Translations under genes and position numbers: made by a program
The notes under the pieces: generated by a model
Told to the model about the DNA's origin: nothing
The model's input: the letters and a program-made list of their open reading frames with translations, nothing else
Databases searched by the model: none
Assembly (NCBI GenBank): GCA_023386555.1
Contig: JAEWJK010000013.1
Location: 186,001-250,000, forward strand
Reading direction: 5' to 3'
Length of the DNA stretch: 64,000 nt
DNA from: Bacteroidota bacterium
Lineage (GTDB): Bacteria; Bacteroidota; Bacteroidia; Chitinophagales; Chitinophagaceae
Shown here: piece by piece, positions 18,984 through 27,306 of the stretch
Layout: every line of letters begins with the position of its first letter
How positions within the stretch are numbered: the first letter of the stretch is position 1

Positions 18984-19268
18984 TTAACTCATAAACGTCA
19001 ACTTAAAATACAGCAACACACAACCTAGCAAAAACACAATCGAATTAGCCACCATTACTGGTCCGCTTTTGATTCGAATGCCATACCAGAGCCAAACCAA
19101 TGTACTGGTAATGACAATGCACACCATCCAGATACTAAGGTCTCCTACACTTTTACTTTGCCAGGAATGATAAACTTGTGGTACAAACGTAACGCAGGTT
19201 AAAAATGAACCGAGGTAACCGATAAAGTTGGTGAGGTTGGATGGTTTGGAGGTAGTGGTATTGCTCAT
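18984..19268 (-). CDS. SemiSWEET-type sugar transporter
   Basis: The 94-residue protein, read from the ATG at 19268, has three membrane helices and the PQ-loop signature TFVPQVYHSW. That is the size and layout of a SemiSWEET, half of an MtN3/SWEET transporter that works as a dimer to pass mono- or disaccharides. A longer in-frame start at 19358 adds 30 residues overlapping the repeat at 19335, so I reject it. A lipoprotein gene follows without a gap. Substrate unknown. Confidence 0.85.
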   Translation of the reverse strand: MSNTTTSKPSNLTNFIGYLGSFLTCVTFVPQVYHSWQSKSVGDLSIWMVCIVITSTLVWLWYGIRIKSGPVMVANSIVFLLGCVLLYFKLTFMS

Positions 19269-19334
19269 GATGAATGATAAATTCAAAAGTAAAAAGTCAA
19301 AATTCAAAAGCCTGGCTGTCGAGTAAAGAACAAG

Positions 19335-19376
19335 CCGTACAAGTGAGTGACACAACAAAAGCTAAATAGCAGCAAT
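19335..19376 (+). repeat. Dispersed intergenic repeat, copy 4
   Basis: Contains GTACAAGTGAGTGACACAAC followed by AAAAGCTAAATAGCAGCA. The tail closely matches the copy at 26193. Confidence 0.7.
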
Positions 19377-19384
19377 AGCCTCTG

Positions 19385-19421
19385 TTTCATTATCAAATTA
19401 TCACATTATCGAATTGTCGAA
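19385..19421. repeat. Short-word repeat spacer after fabI
   Basis: A run of degenerate words such as ATTATC, AATTATC, CATTATCG and AATTGTCG fills the spacer immediately downstream of the fabI stop codon. Confidence 0.5.
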
Positions 19422-20234
19422 TTACTTCTCCATCTGCTCGATCACTTCCTGGGTAACGCCGGTGAAGCTGAATCCGCCGTCATGGAAGAGATTCTGCATG
19501 GTCACCATCTTTGTAAGATCGCTGAATAAGGTAACACAGTAATTGGCACAATCATCTGCCGAAGCATTACCTAATGGACTCATCTTTTCTGCATAATTCA
19601 TAAAGCCATCAAAACCTTTTACACCACTTCCTGCAGTGGTACGTGTGGGTGATTGCGACACGGTATTGACACGAACATTTTTCTTTTTGCCATAATGATA
19701 ACCGAAGCTTCTTGTCACACTTTCGAGCAGGGCTTTTGCATCAGCCATTTCATTGTAATCAGGAAATACTCTTTGTGCAGCGATATAAGTCAAAGCCACC
19801 ACACTTCCCCAATCATTAATTGCATCCATGTCCCAGGCTGTTCTGAGTACACGGTGCAGACTCATGGCAGAAATATCCAATGTTTTTTGATTGAATCCGT
19901 AATCAATTTCTGTATAGTGTTTACCTTTTCTTACGTTAAGGCTCATTCCGATTGAATGAAGAATGAAATCAACTTTACCACCGAAATGCTCCATTGATTT
20001 TTCGAAAAGATTTTTAAGATCATCCATGTTCACTACATCGGCAGGAATTACAGGAGCACCAGTTGTCTCAGCCAGTTTGTTGATCTCGCCCATACGAAGT
20101 GCAATAGGTGCATTGGTTAAAACGATCTGTGCACCTTCAGCATGACATTTCTCTGCAATTTTCCATGCAATAGACTGATCGTTTAAAGCACCGAAGATGA
20201 TTCCTTTTTTTCCTTGTAGTAAGTTATGAGCCAT
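19422..20234 (-). CDS. fabI: Enoyl-ACP reductase
   Basis: The 270-residue short-chain dehydrogenase reduces enoyl-ACP in fatty-acid elongation. The N-terminus GKKGIIFGALNDQSIAW is the NAD-binding signature of FabI. The active-site pair is Tyr-x6-Lys in DYNEMADAK, and the first Tyr is in LTYIAAQRVFPDY. SQSPTRTTAGSG matches the substrate-binding loop. The length is typical. It stands alone, with short-word spacers on both sides. Other fatty-acid genes (accBC, fabD, fabH) are about 20 kb away. Confidence 0.94.
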   Translation of the reverse strand: MAHNLLQGKKGIIFGALNDQSIAWKIAEKCHAEGAQIVLTNAPIALRMGEINKLAETTGAPVIPADVVNMDDLKNLFEKSMEHFGGKVDFILHSIGMSLNVRKGKHYTEIDYGFNQKTLDISAMSLHRVLRTAWDMDAINDWGSVVALTYIAAQRVFPDYNEMADAKALLESVTRSFGYHYGKKKNVRVNTVSQSPTRTTAGSGVKGFDGFMNYAEKMSPLGNASADDCANYCVTLFSDLTKMVTMQNLFHDGGFSFTGVTQEVIEQMEK

Positions 20235-20280
20235 AGGTAGAAATTGAGGGAGTAAAAATAAGGGTTATTACAAGATTATA

Positions 20281-20330
20281 CCACGAATAAGAAATGCGAA
20301 TTGCACGAATTACACGAATTGAATAAGGGA
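20281..20330. repeat. Short-word repeat spacer
   Basis: Degenerate tandem words GCGAATT, GCACGAATT, ACACGAATT and GAATAAG fill the gap between fabI and the small membrane protein gene. Confidence 0.5.
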
Positions 20331-20335
20331 GATTA

Positions 20336-20554
20336 CTATTGAGGTGAAAAGATGAACTCGAAGTATAGCCACATTGTGATGAAATGCATGATGAATGCTG
20401 TAGCGATTACAGATACAAAATATATAAGCAGGTTGAGTACAGTTTTATTATTTAATACTTTTTTCTTCAACCATGAATGAACAAGCATAACCGGTGCCGC
20501 TACTAATATAAAGTAGAGTAGGAGAAGCCATTGCCAGTGAGGAACATTGTCCAT
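20336..20554 (-). CDS. Small two-helix membrane protein, unknown
   Basis: A 72-residue protein with two hydrophobic stretches (LLLLYFILVAAPVMLV and a second near NLLIYFVSVIATAFIM) separated by a basic loop KKKVLNNK. I do not recognise a family. It lies between recN and fabI on the same strand. The hydrophobic pattern and basic loop support a real gene, but it is short. Confidence 0.5.
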   Translation of the reverse strand: MDNVPHWQWLLLLYFILVAAPVMLVHSWLKKKVLNNKTVLNLLIYFVSVIATAFIMHFITMWLYFEFIFSPQ

Positions 20555-20611
20555 AATGAAAAATAAGAAATGTAAAGTAAGGAATAAGAAAGTTAGTTTG
20601 AACCAGGATGA

Positions 20612-20645
20612 ATCGTACTTCGTATCTCGTACTTCGTACTTCGGA
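20612..20645. repeat. Short-word repeat spacer after recN
   Basis: Three degenerate copies of TCGTACTTCGTA-like words lie directly against the recN stop codon. Confidence 0.55.
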
Positions 20646-22298
20646 TCAGTTCATCATTTCTCTTGCATTTTCAATGGCTGCTGCAGTCGGTTTTTCACCA
20701 CTTAGCATTTTTGCAATGGCAGTGATACGTTCGTCTTCATCCAGCAACCTGATATTTGTTTTGATGGCTTCACCTTTGATCTCTTTGTACACGAAGAAAT
20801 GGGCTGAAGCTTTTCCGGCAATTTGTGGTTGATGGGTGATGCAGATAATCTGTCTTTTCTTAGATAGATCTTTCATAATGATGCCGACCTGCTTTGCAGC
20901 TTCACCGGAAATTCCGGTATCGATTTCATCGAAGATCATTGTTGGTAGATCAATATGCTGTGCAACAAGTGATTTGATGCAAAGCATTAACCTGCTTAAT
21001 TCTCCACCACTGGCAACTTTTCGTATTGGTTCAAATCGGTTGCTTTTATTGGCATCAAACAGAAATTCAATATTGTCTTTGCCAAATTCGCTTAATGCAG
21101 CTTGTTTGATCTCCACTTTCAATCTTGCATTTGGCATTCCAACCTGGTTAAGTAATGTATTCACATTTTCCTCCAGGGGTTTTATTTGCTTATGTCTTGC
21201 TTTGAAAATTTTTTCAGCGATCGTTTCAGCTTTAGAAAGTAAGGCTGCTACTTCTTTTTCTTTAGCAATAATAGCTTCGTCAATGTTCAGCACAGCCTGT
21301 AACTTTTGCTCTAATTCTGATTGAATAAAGAGCAATTCATTTGTAGTTGTTACCCCATGTTTTTTGAACAGTTTATATCCTGCAGCTATTTTATCGTTGA
21401 TAAGATCAATTCTCTGCTGATCAAACTGAACAGAATCATTCACTTGTTCTGTTTCTTCAGCTATATCAGCTATCTCAATCTGTGCACTTTGTAGTCGTTG
21501 AATGATGGATGGAAGATTCTGATGATGTTCTGCAAACCCCTGTAACTGTTGAACAAGCTGTTTTAAAATTTGAGTTACCGGTTGTTCGCTTTCTTTCAAT
21601 TCAAAGAACACCTTTGATAAGGTAGTTTTGATCTCTTCTGCATTGCTCAGCAATTTCAGTTCCTGGTCAAGTTCTTCCAGTTCATTTTCTTTTAAGCCGA
21701 GTTCATTCAACTCATCAAAAAGAAACTGGTTATAATCTAATTCTTTATTGAAGCTGTTCTTTTGTTGATGAAGCTCTTCCAATTCTTTTTTACATTGTTT
21801 CCAGTTATTAAAAACTGATCTGTAATCAATGAGAGTCGTTTTATTTTCAGCTAAAGCATCAATCACTTCTCTTTGAAAATCCGCATCACCTAATTCCAGT
21901 GTATCAAACTGCTGGTGAAGATCAACTAACAAAGAAGCCAGTTGTTTTATTTGTTGAAGCGTTGCTGGTGTATCGTTGATAAAACTTCTTGTTTTCCCGT
22001 TTACAGCAATTTCTCTTCTCAATACCAGCTCAGCTTCGTTATCCAAATCATTGTCCTGTAAAAATAGCTTTACAGCATCTTTTGCATCAATACTAAATAC
22101 ACCTTCAACAATGCATTTCTTTTCTTTATTGAGTAAAATATTGGTGTCGGCTCTTTCACCAAGAATTAGGTTCAATGCACCCATCAGAATACTTTTTCCT
22201 GCACCTGTTTCACCGGTAATAATATTGAGGCTTGGAGAGAACTTTATCTGTATCTCATCTATAATTGCATAATTCTGTATGAGAAGTTGTTTGAGCAT
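20646..22298 (-). CDS. recN: DNA repair protein RecN
   Basis: The 550-residue SMC-like ATPase acts in double-strand break repair. Starting at the ATG at 22298 the protein opens MLKQLLIQNYAIIDEIQI, as expected for RecN. Walker A is ITGETGAGKS, the ABC signature lies at SGGELSRLMLCIK, and Walker B is PTMIFDEIDTGISG. A coiled-coil region fills residues of about 150-360. A nine-residue upstream extension to 22325 is less likely. Walker motifs are intact. Confidence 0.95.
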   Translation of the reverse strand: MLKQLLIQNYAIIDEIQIKFSPSLNIITGETGAGKSILMGALNLILGERADTNILLNKEKKCIVEGVFSIDAKDAVKLFLQDNDLDNEAELVLRREIAVNGKTRSFINDTPATLQQIKQLASLLVDLHQQFDTLELGDADFQREVIDALAENKTTLIDYRSVFNNWKQCKKELEELHQQKNSFNKELDYNQFLFDELNELGLKENELEELDQELKLLSNAEEIKTTLSKVFFELKESEQPVTQILKQLVQQLQGFAEHHQNLPSIIQRLQSAQIEIADIAEETEQVNDSVQFDQQRIDLINDKIAAGYKLFKKHGVTTTNELLFIQSELEQKLQAVLNIDEAIIAKEKEVAALLSKAETIAEKIFKARHKQIKPLEENVNTLLNQVGMPNARLKVEIKQAALSEFGKDNIEFLFDANKSNRFEPIRKVASGGELSRLMLCIKSLVAQHIDLPTMIFDEIDTGISGEAAKQVGIIMKDLSKKRQIICITHQPQIAGKASAHFFVYKEIKGEAIKTNIRLLDEDERITAIAKMLSGEKPTAAAIENAREMMN

Positions 22299-22382
22299 GT
22301 GTTTAGTTTGCCGATGTGCCAACAAATCTAAATGGAAAGTTCAGTACTTGTACAATTCTGCATCACCAAATTTGCTGACTAA

Positions 22383-23870
22383 TCATTCACCTTTGCATCT
22401 TTGAATTCCAGCTTTTGCTCTTTGTTCAATAGAGTCTTCATATTCATGATCTTCCATATCAATCGCTTTTTCATAATATTTCAAGGCCATAGATTTCTGG
22501 CCATTGCGTTCATAGATTTGTCCAGCCTGCAAAGCCGCTCTTGATGCGAAGTATTCTGAACGATTCTGTCCGATTTGAATGGTTTGCTGGTAGTAATTCA
22601 ATGCTTCATTGTCCTGCTTCAGATCATCATAAATTCTACCAAGGCGATAAACGAATTCCAGTTGTTCGACAATTGTTTTAAAGTCAGTTTTAGATTTTCC
22701 TTTCAGCACAGTCAAGGCTTGCTGGTTGTAACCACCATCACTTAATAGTCTTGATTTTAATAGAAGCACATTCGGCCATCCACCTGCTTTTGCATCTTTT
22801 TGTGCTTTTTTATCCTGATCACTGGCTGTTGATCCATTAGCCAGCAATTTTTTTCTTGTAAGATCTGCTGCTTTTTGATTGCCTTGCAGGTAATAGCACC
22901 ATCCTAACTTTTGATATGCATCTTTTACCAGTGTTTTCCCTTTAAATTCTCTCAGGAATTTTTCGAGTAGAAATGCAGCATCATCAAGATCAAGTTTATG
23001 CAGCTTAACCATCGACATCTGATAATCCCATGCATTGGAAACAAGGTATTCAGCCGATTTATTCCTGTTATACAAAACCTGCTCTGCGTAGTCACTCATT
23101 TTATTATGAATGCCCAGGTTTACAGCCATATAAGTAAAGAGATGATTATTTACTACATCCAACCTTCTGCTTTTGATGAATTCAAACACAGCATCCTTAT
23201 CATTTTCTACATAAAACATCAGGTAACAATTGAGGAAAGCAGCTTCATTAAAAAATATCCTGGCCCAGGGATCACTACTATTCAAAAACGCATTCATTGT
23301 AGCCATTCCCTTTTTGATAGAACCTTTCATTCCAAAAAGCCCGGCCACCCATTTATAGTTAGAAGGAATTGTGCCGATCATGGCTTGCATGGGTCCAAAC
23401 AAAAGATCATTCGGTGTAAAAGTTGGGAAAGACTTTTTATTATTTTTTACATAGCCATATGCCTTCTTAAAATCCCAACCGGCATCCCATTTATTACCAA
23501 ACTTGATCTCGATACTTGCTCTTTGCATATAAGCCATACCAAGGTAAAAATTGTAAAAAGGAGAATTTTCAGGGCCTTCTTTCAACAGATCAATCCTGGT
23601 AGAAATGTTCTTCTGGTAAGCTTTATAATGAGCAGGATCTTCATTAAAAAACAGGGTATAAAAATCAATGTAATTTTCTAACGCTACCGGTACAAGATTA
23701 TCCGGATTTTGCTGTTTTGCCTTGTTGATGAATGCCTGTCCAGAATTTAGCTTTAGTCTTATGATCTCCTGGTAAGCCTGTTGGCAAAGCGCATTAAAAT
23801 CATAAACCTTTCCTGCATTTACAAAAGTTGAGAAAAAACAAATGAACAGTAACAACAAAACCTTCTTCAT
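22383..23870 (-). CDS. Exported TPR-repeat protein, unknown function
   Basis: A 495-residue protein with a signal peptide (MKKVLLLLFICFFSTFVNA). The body is helical, with tetratricopeptide-like units clearest at the C-terminus (QLEFVYRLGRIYDDLKQDNEALNYYQQTI and the following unit). It is likely periplasmic and may scaffold other proteins. I do not recognise a specific family. A terminator upstream at 23884 separates it from the zinc-ribbon gene. Confidence 0.75.
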   Translation of the reverse strand: MKKVLLLLFICFFSTFVNAGKVYDFNALCQQAYQEIIRLKLNSGQAFINKAKQQNPDNLVPVALENYIDFYTLFFNEDPAHYKAYQKNISTRIDLLKEGPENSPFYNFYLGMAYMQRASIEIKFGNKWDAGWDFKKAYGYVKNNKKSFPTFTPNDLLFGPMQAMIGTIPSNYKWVAGLFGMKGSIKKGMATMNAFLNSSDPWARIFFNEAAFLNCYLMFYVENDKDAVFEFIKSRRLDVVNNHLFTYMAVNLGIHNKMSDYAEQVLYNRNKSAEYLVSNAWDYQMSMVKLHKLDLDDAAFLLEKFLREFKGKTLVKDAYQKLGWCYYLQGNQKAADLTRKKLLANGSTASDQDKKAQKDAKAGGWPNVLLLKSRLLSDGGYNQQALTVLKGKSKTDFKTIVEQLEFVYRLGRIYDDLKQDNEALNYYQQTIQIGQNRSEYFASRAALQAGQIYERNGQKSMALKYYEKAIDMEDHEYEDSIEQRAKAGIQRCKGE

Positions 23871-23875
23871 CGGCT

Positions 23876-23910
23876 AAAAATAAGAAAGGGCAACCAACGG
23901 TCACCCTTTC
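23876..23910 (-). terminator. Intrinsic terminator after the zinc-ribbon gene
   Basis: GAAAGGG and CCCTTTC (23884-23910) form the outer stem, extended inside by GACC/GGTT. On the minus strand TTATTTTT follows. Confidence 0.75.
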
Positions 23911-23929
23911 AATTATTAGAATTCACTTA

Positions 23930-24682
23930 TTATTTAACATCTACACTGTCAGTAAGATCACGATCAACTAAAATTCTTCCGCAGTTTTCGCAAACCATTA
24001 CTTTTTTATGTTGGCGAATTTCACTTTGTTTCTGAGGTGGAATTGAATTAAAACAACCTCCACAAGCATCTCTTTCAACAGGAACTACTGCAAGACCATT
24101 TCTGTAGCTTGATCTGATTCTGTCGTAGCTATACAATAATCTTTCATCAATATTGCCACGAGCATCTTCAGAGATCTTACTGAAATGTTTTTCTTCCTTC
24201 TCAGTATCTGCAATGATCTTCTCCAGCTCACCTTTCTTGTGGGTTAAAACCCCTTCTTTAGCAGCAATCTGTTTCTTGGCATGATCAAGATTTCTTACTT
24301 TTTCAGCAAGTTCTTCGTTTGCATCTTTAATGTGCTTTTCAGCCAGCTTCATTTCAAGCTGCTGCATCTCAGTTTCTTTGTTGATGGCCTCAAACTCACG
24401 GTTGTTCTTTACATTCTCACTTTGCTTTTCGTATTTTTTCACCAAAGCCTCAGCATCTTTGATAGCAACTTTCTTGCTCTCAATAAACTCAGTAATACCG
24501 TTGATCTCTTCTTCAATTCTTGTTCTTCTGCTGTGCAAACCTTGTATCTCATCTTCAAGGTCACTCACTTCCATAGGAAGTTCACCTTTCAGTATCTGGA
24601 ATTCATCCAGTTTGCTGTCAATTTTCTGAAGCTTTACAAGGCTTACCAGTTTTTCCTCAACAGAGTAGTCTTTAACTGCCAT
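23930..24682 (-). CDS. C4-type zinc ribbon coiled-coil protein
   Basis: The 250-residue protein has a long coiled coil (about residues 15-180) and a C-terminal zinc ribbon with Cys pairs in ACGGCF and CENCGR. This is the layout of the bacterial C4-type zinc ribbon family (zf-RING_7). The family commonly neighbours the Nif3-like gene in Bacteroidota, as here (the Nif3-like gene is just upstream). Function is not established; a nucleic-acid role has been suggested for relatives. Confidence 0.88.
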   Translation of the reverse strand: MAVKDYSVEEKLVSLVKLQKIDSKLDEFQILKGELPMEVSDLEDEIQGLHSRRTRIEEEINGITEFIESKKVAIKDAEALVKKYEKQSENVKNNREFEAINKETEMQQLEMKLAEKHIKDANEELAEKVRNLDHAKKQIAAKEGVLTHKKGELEKIIADTEKEEKHFSKISEDARGNIDERLLYSYDRIRSSYRNGLAVVPVERDACGGCFNSIPPQKQSEIRQHKKVMVCENCGRILVDRDLTDSVDVK

Positions 24683-24720
24683 ATGCGGATTTCTAATTTG
24701 AAATTTATTATTTAAAGTAT

Positions 24721-24790
24721 GATACCAGCTTCAGTAACTCCGGTTGAACTTCTGTTGCGTCGCAATCCTTTCATCGTTCTATTCAAACTT
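24721..24790 (-). repeat. Dispersed intergenic repeat, copy 5
   Basis: On the minus strand: GAACGATGAA, five bases, TGCGACGCAACAGA, then AGTTCAACCGGAGTTACT and GAAGCTGGTATCA. The left part matches copy 9 and the right part matches both copy 8 and copy 9. Confidence 0.75.
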
Positions 24791-24792
24791 CA

Positions 24793-25893
24793 TCAGCCCA
24801 CAAAATACTTAACCGGATTGGTATCTACCTCAGTTTTAAGGACGGCAAAAGTAGGGAATTTCTGCTGTAAAACATCCGTTAAAAGGTCAATCGTAAACTG
24901 TTCACTCTCAAAATGCCCAATATCCGCTATTACCATTTTGCCCTCAGCGTCAAAAAATTCGTGGTATTTAACATCGGACGTAATATAAAAATCGGCTCCA
25001 GATGCCAAAGCTTTCTTTATCAAAAAGCTTCCGGCACCACCACATATAGCAACTTTTTTAACTGTATTTCCTCTTAAGGGTGTATGCCTGATGACTTTTA
25101 AGCCAAAGCTTGTCTTCAACATATGTAAAAAACCTGTTTCTTCCAGGGCTTCAGGCAATTCACCAATAATTCCACTACCAACTTCTTTAAAATAGTTGCC
25201 CAGTGGAATAATATCATAAGCCACTTCCTCGTAAGGATGAGCTTCGATCATGGCCGATACAATTTTCAATTGCAGGTAAGCTGGAAATATCACTTCTATC
25301 TTAATTTCATCTTCTTCATGCCTTTTTCCGATTTCTCCCACATAAGGATTAGTGCCTTCTCCTGCTTTAAAAGTTCCTTTCCCCGGTAAATTGAAGCTGC
25401 ATTCGCTATAGTTGCCAATATGTCCACCTCCGGCTTTGAAGATTGCTTCTCTTACTGCCTCGGCTTTATCTTCCGGTACATAAGTGTACAGTCTTCTGAG
25501 GTTATTTTCTTTCGGCAGCAATACTTCAATATTCTTTAACCCGAGTTTCTCAGCAATTTTTCCGTTAACACCTGTTGATATATTATCAAGATTGGTATGA
25601 ATGGCATAAATGGCTATATCATTTTTTATGGCAGCAATCACAGCTTTTTCAACGTAATTCTTTCCGTTAATTTTCTTTAAGCCTCCGAAAATAATTGGAT
25701 GGTGTGCAATGATAAGGTTACAGTTCTTCTCTTTTGCCTCGAGTATTACTGCTTCAGTAGCATCTAATGTGCAAAGAATTCCGGTACAATCCCAGTTCGC
25801 CTGACCTGTAAGCAGCCCACAATTATCATAGCTTTCCTGGTAACTGGGTGGTGCAAGTTCTTCTAAAACAGCAATAACGTCATTTATCTTCAT
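24793..25893 (-). CDS. Nif3-like dinuclear metal centre protein
   Basis: A 366-residue protein of the NIF3/YbgI family. The start MKINDVIAVLEELAPPSYQESYDNCGLL (ATG at 25893) matches family members; a start nine codons upstream is less likely. Metal ligands are visible in AHHPIIFGG (about residue 65), IYAIHTNLDN and, near the end, DIGHFESEQF. The inserted middle domain (KVxTYVPEDKAEAVREAIFKAGGGHIGNYSECSF region) is the usual PII-like insert of longer members. The protein forms hexameric rings; substrate is debated. A small transcript ends 27 bases upstream of the start. Confidence 0.9.
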   Translation of the reverse strand: MKINDVIAVLEELAPPSYQESYDNCGLLTGQANWDCTGILCTLDATEAVILEAKEKNCNLIIAHHPIIFGGLKKINGKNYVEKAVIAAIKNDIAIYAIHTNLDNISTGVNGKIAEKLGLKNIEVLLPKENNLRRLYTYVPEDKAEAVREAIFKAGGGHIGNYSECSFNLPGKGTFKAGEGTNPYVGEIGKRHEEDEIKIEVIFPAYLQLKIVSAMIEAHPYEEVAYDIIPLGNYFKEVGSGIIGELPEALEETGFLHMLKTSFGLKVIRHTPLRGNTVKKVAICGGAGSFLIKKALASGADFYITSDVKYHEFFDAEGKMVIADIGHFESEQFTIDLLTDVLQQKFPTFAVLKTEVDTNPVKYFVG

Positions 25894-25919
25894 CAGGCTA
25901 AGATAATATGATGTATACA

Positions 25920-26056
25920 AAATAAAAGTCCTGCTTTGGCAGGACTAATTTCATTTGTTTAACAAGGTTGGTTTTGGTTTTCTTAGGAAAGTGGATAAAA
26001 GGGTTCGAGGTTCTTCAGTTGGATTTGGATTTTTAAAAACGGGTGTTTCGTTTTGC
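25920..26056 (-). ncRNA. Candidate small RNA 1 (or attenuated leader of the Nif3-like gene)
   Basis: A promoter at 26061-26101 matching that of the transcript at 26264 is followed by about 135 bases and an intrinsic terminator (AGTCCTGC-N4-GCAGGACT, 25927-25946) with TTTTATT. An open frame of 36 codons begins at 26061, but its ATG codons overlap the -7 box and would lie at or upstream of the RNA 5' end. It shares the 10-mer AAATCCAACT with the second transcript. Because the Nif3-like gene begins 27 bases downstream, it could also be that gene's leader. Confidence 0.5.
25927..25946 (-). terminator. Terminator of small RNA 1
   Basis: An 8-base stem AGTCCTGC / GCAGGACT with a 4-base loop. The minus-strand continuation TTTATTTTG supplies the U-tract. 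Confidence 0.75.
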
Positions 26057-26060
26057 ATCA

Positions 26061-26101
26061 TAAAAGTAGGAGAGTAATAAGAGTATAACAAGAGCAAAAC
26101 T
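26061..26101 (-). promoter_or_regulatory. Promoter of small RNA 1
   Basis: On the minus strand: AGTTTTGCTCTTG, 19 bases, CTACTTTTA. Both boxes and the spacing are identical to those at 26410-26450. TACTTTTA resembles the TAnnTTTG -7 consensus and the TTG of the upstream box is 20 bases from it. Confidence 0.6.
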
Positions 26102-26192
26102 GCCCTATTTTTTTCTTCGGAATAATGTAGTAGAAGATGGAAAATTACCAACAGATTAATGTGGAATTTACGATGTGTTTAAACTGATGAAT

Positions 26193-26243
26193 AAAGTACA
26201 GGAACCTGAAATGTGCGACGCAAGAAAAGATAAATAGCAGCAC
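26193..26243 (+). repeat. Dispersed intergenic repeat, copy 6
   Basis: AAAGTACAGGAACCTGAA, then ATGTGCGACGCAAG and AAAAGATAAATAGCAGCA. Its first 18 bases are identical to copy 7. The core is of the GCGACGC type. Confidence 0.7.
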
Positions 26244-26261
26244 CTTAGCTTGTATTACAAA

Positions 26262-26294
26262 AAACAAAAAGGGCTTGTCTACCTCAACAAGCCC
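26262..26294 (-). terminator. Terminator of small RNA 2
   Basis: GGGCTTGT pairs with ACAAGCCC across an 8-base loop. The minus strand then reads TTTTTGTTTTTT, a textbook U-tract. Confidence 0.85.
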
Positions 26295-26404
26295 GGTTTT
26301 AGTTAACCTGGGCCCTTATTAGTTGCTCCAGGATAGTTGGATTTCTTAAAACAGCTAAGATTAGTTGTTTAAGTTAGGATCTTAGTTTTTCTAATTGGAT
26401 ATTG
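26264..26404 (-). ncRNA. Candidate small RNA 2
   Basis: The promoter at 26410-26450 is followed by about 140 bases with no ATG or GTG on the transcribed strand. Predicted stems, in order, are CTAAGAT/ATCTTAG, CCTGG/CCAGG and a strong terminator GGGCTTGT/ACAAGCCC (26271-26294) followed by TTTTTGTTTTTT. No protein is encoded, so a structured RNA is the best reading. A 6S-like or other regulatory role is possible but was not tested. Confidence 0.6.
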
Positions 26405-26409
26405 GACTG

Positions 26410-26450
26410 TAAAAGTAGATAAGCTAATTATTGAAGTCAAGAGCAAAACT
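26410..26450 (-). promoter_or_regulatory. Promoter of small RNA 2
   Basis: AGTTTTGCTCTTG-N19-CTACTTTTA on the minus strand, the same boxes and spacing as at 26061-26101. The 19-base spacers differ in sequence, so only the boxes are conserved. Confidence 0.65.
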
Positions 26451-26558
26451 TCTCTTTTTTATCGCTTCAGTAATTACTGTATATTCGGAAACTGCGAAGA
26501 ATACACATCGTAATTTTCCTAGCTAAAGAAAGAAAATAGCGTAAGCGATTTTACGTTT

Positions 26559-26566
26559 TATATTTG
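26559..26566 (+). promoter_or_regulatory. -7 promoter box for the LuxR-type regulator
   Basis: TATATTTG matches TAnnTTTG exactly and lies 15 bases before the ATG at 26582, giving a very short leader. Confidence 0.5.
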
Positions 26567-26581
26567 CAGATAACCTTTTCT

Positions 26582-27241
26582 ATGCCTGAGAAAATAAAAG
26601 TAATTATTGCAGATGATCATGCTCTTTTTAGAACCGGTGTAAAAACTTCACTGGGTTTTTATAATGATGTGGAATTTCTTGGTGAGGCTGAAAATGGAAT
26701 GCAGTTACTGAATCTTGTAAAATTTTTGAAACCGGATATTATTCTGCTGGATATTCAAATGCCAATAATGGATGGTATTGCCACATTGCCGGAATTAAAG
26801 AAAGTTGTTCCGGAAGCAAAGATTATCATGTTAACAATGAATGACGATGTGAGTATGATAAGTAAGTTGATGGAAATTGGCGCTAATAGTTATCTCACAA
26901 AAAATTCTGACTCAGAAACAATATACCAGGCTATTAAGACCTGCTATGAAAATGAATTCTTCTTTAATGAGTACACCAATAAAGCGATGCTTGCCGGTTT
27001 GCGAAATAAGAAGAATGAAATGGCTGCACCCTTTGCTGATGAAGCTGACCTGAGTGATAAAGAGATTAATGTTCTGAAGCTGATGTGTGAAGAAAAGAGC
27101 ACCAAGGAAATTGCAGACCTGGTTGAAATAAGCCCGAGAACAGTAGAAGCTATTCGTGACCGGTTAAAAATAAAGACGGGTGCAAAAACAACAGCAGGTT
27201 TGATCTTATATGCAGTGAAGCATGGAATTGTTGAAGGATAA
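26582..27241 (+). CDS. NarL/LuxR-type response regulator
   Basis: A 219-residue two-domain regulator. The receiver has DDH at residues 11-13, phospho-acceptor Asp57 (ILLDIQMP) and Lys in YLTKNS. The C-terminal LuxR HTH is clear (LSDKEINVLKLMCEEKSTKEIADLVEIS region and PRTVEAIRDRL). I start at the ATG at 26582; an in-frame TTG six codons upstream falls inside the promoter box. There is no kinase next to it, so its partner is elsewhere. A terminator follows. Confidence 0.92.
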   Translation: MPEKIKVIIADDHALFRTGVKTSLGFYNDVEFLGEAENGMQLLNLVKFLKPDIILLDIQMPIMDGIATLPELKKVVPEAKIIMLTMNDDVSMISKLMEIGANSYLTKNSDSETIYQAIKTCYENEFFFNEYTNKAMLAGLRNKKNEMAAPFADEADLSDKEINVLKLMCEEKSTKEIADLVEISPRTVEAIRDRLKIKTGAKTTAGLILYAVKHGIVEG

Positions 27242-27262
27242 TACTGTTACTACATATCATTG

Positions 27263-27288
27263 AATCCTGTTGAAGAACAGGATTTTTT
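27263..27288 (+). terminator. Intrinsic terminator after the LuxR-type regulator
   Basis: AATCCTGTT-GAAG-AACAGGATT, a perfect 9-base stem, followed by TTTT. Confidence 0.9.
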
Positions 27289-27306
27289 TATTGATACAAA
27301 TTATTG

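Noticed and set aside
22998..23681. A 227-codon plus-strand frame opposite the exported TPR gene
   Set aside because: Antisense of a protein with signal peptide and TPR pattern; the translation has no recognisable features.
25951..26061. A 36-codon minus-strand frame inside small RNA 1
   Set aside because: Its ATG codons overlap the -7 box or lie at the RNA 5' end, and the sister transcript has no start codon at all, so a non-coding reading is better.
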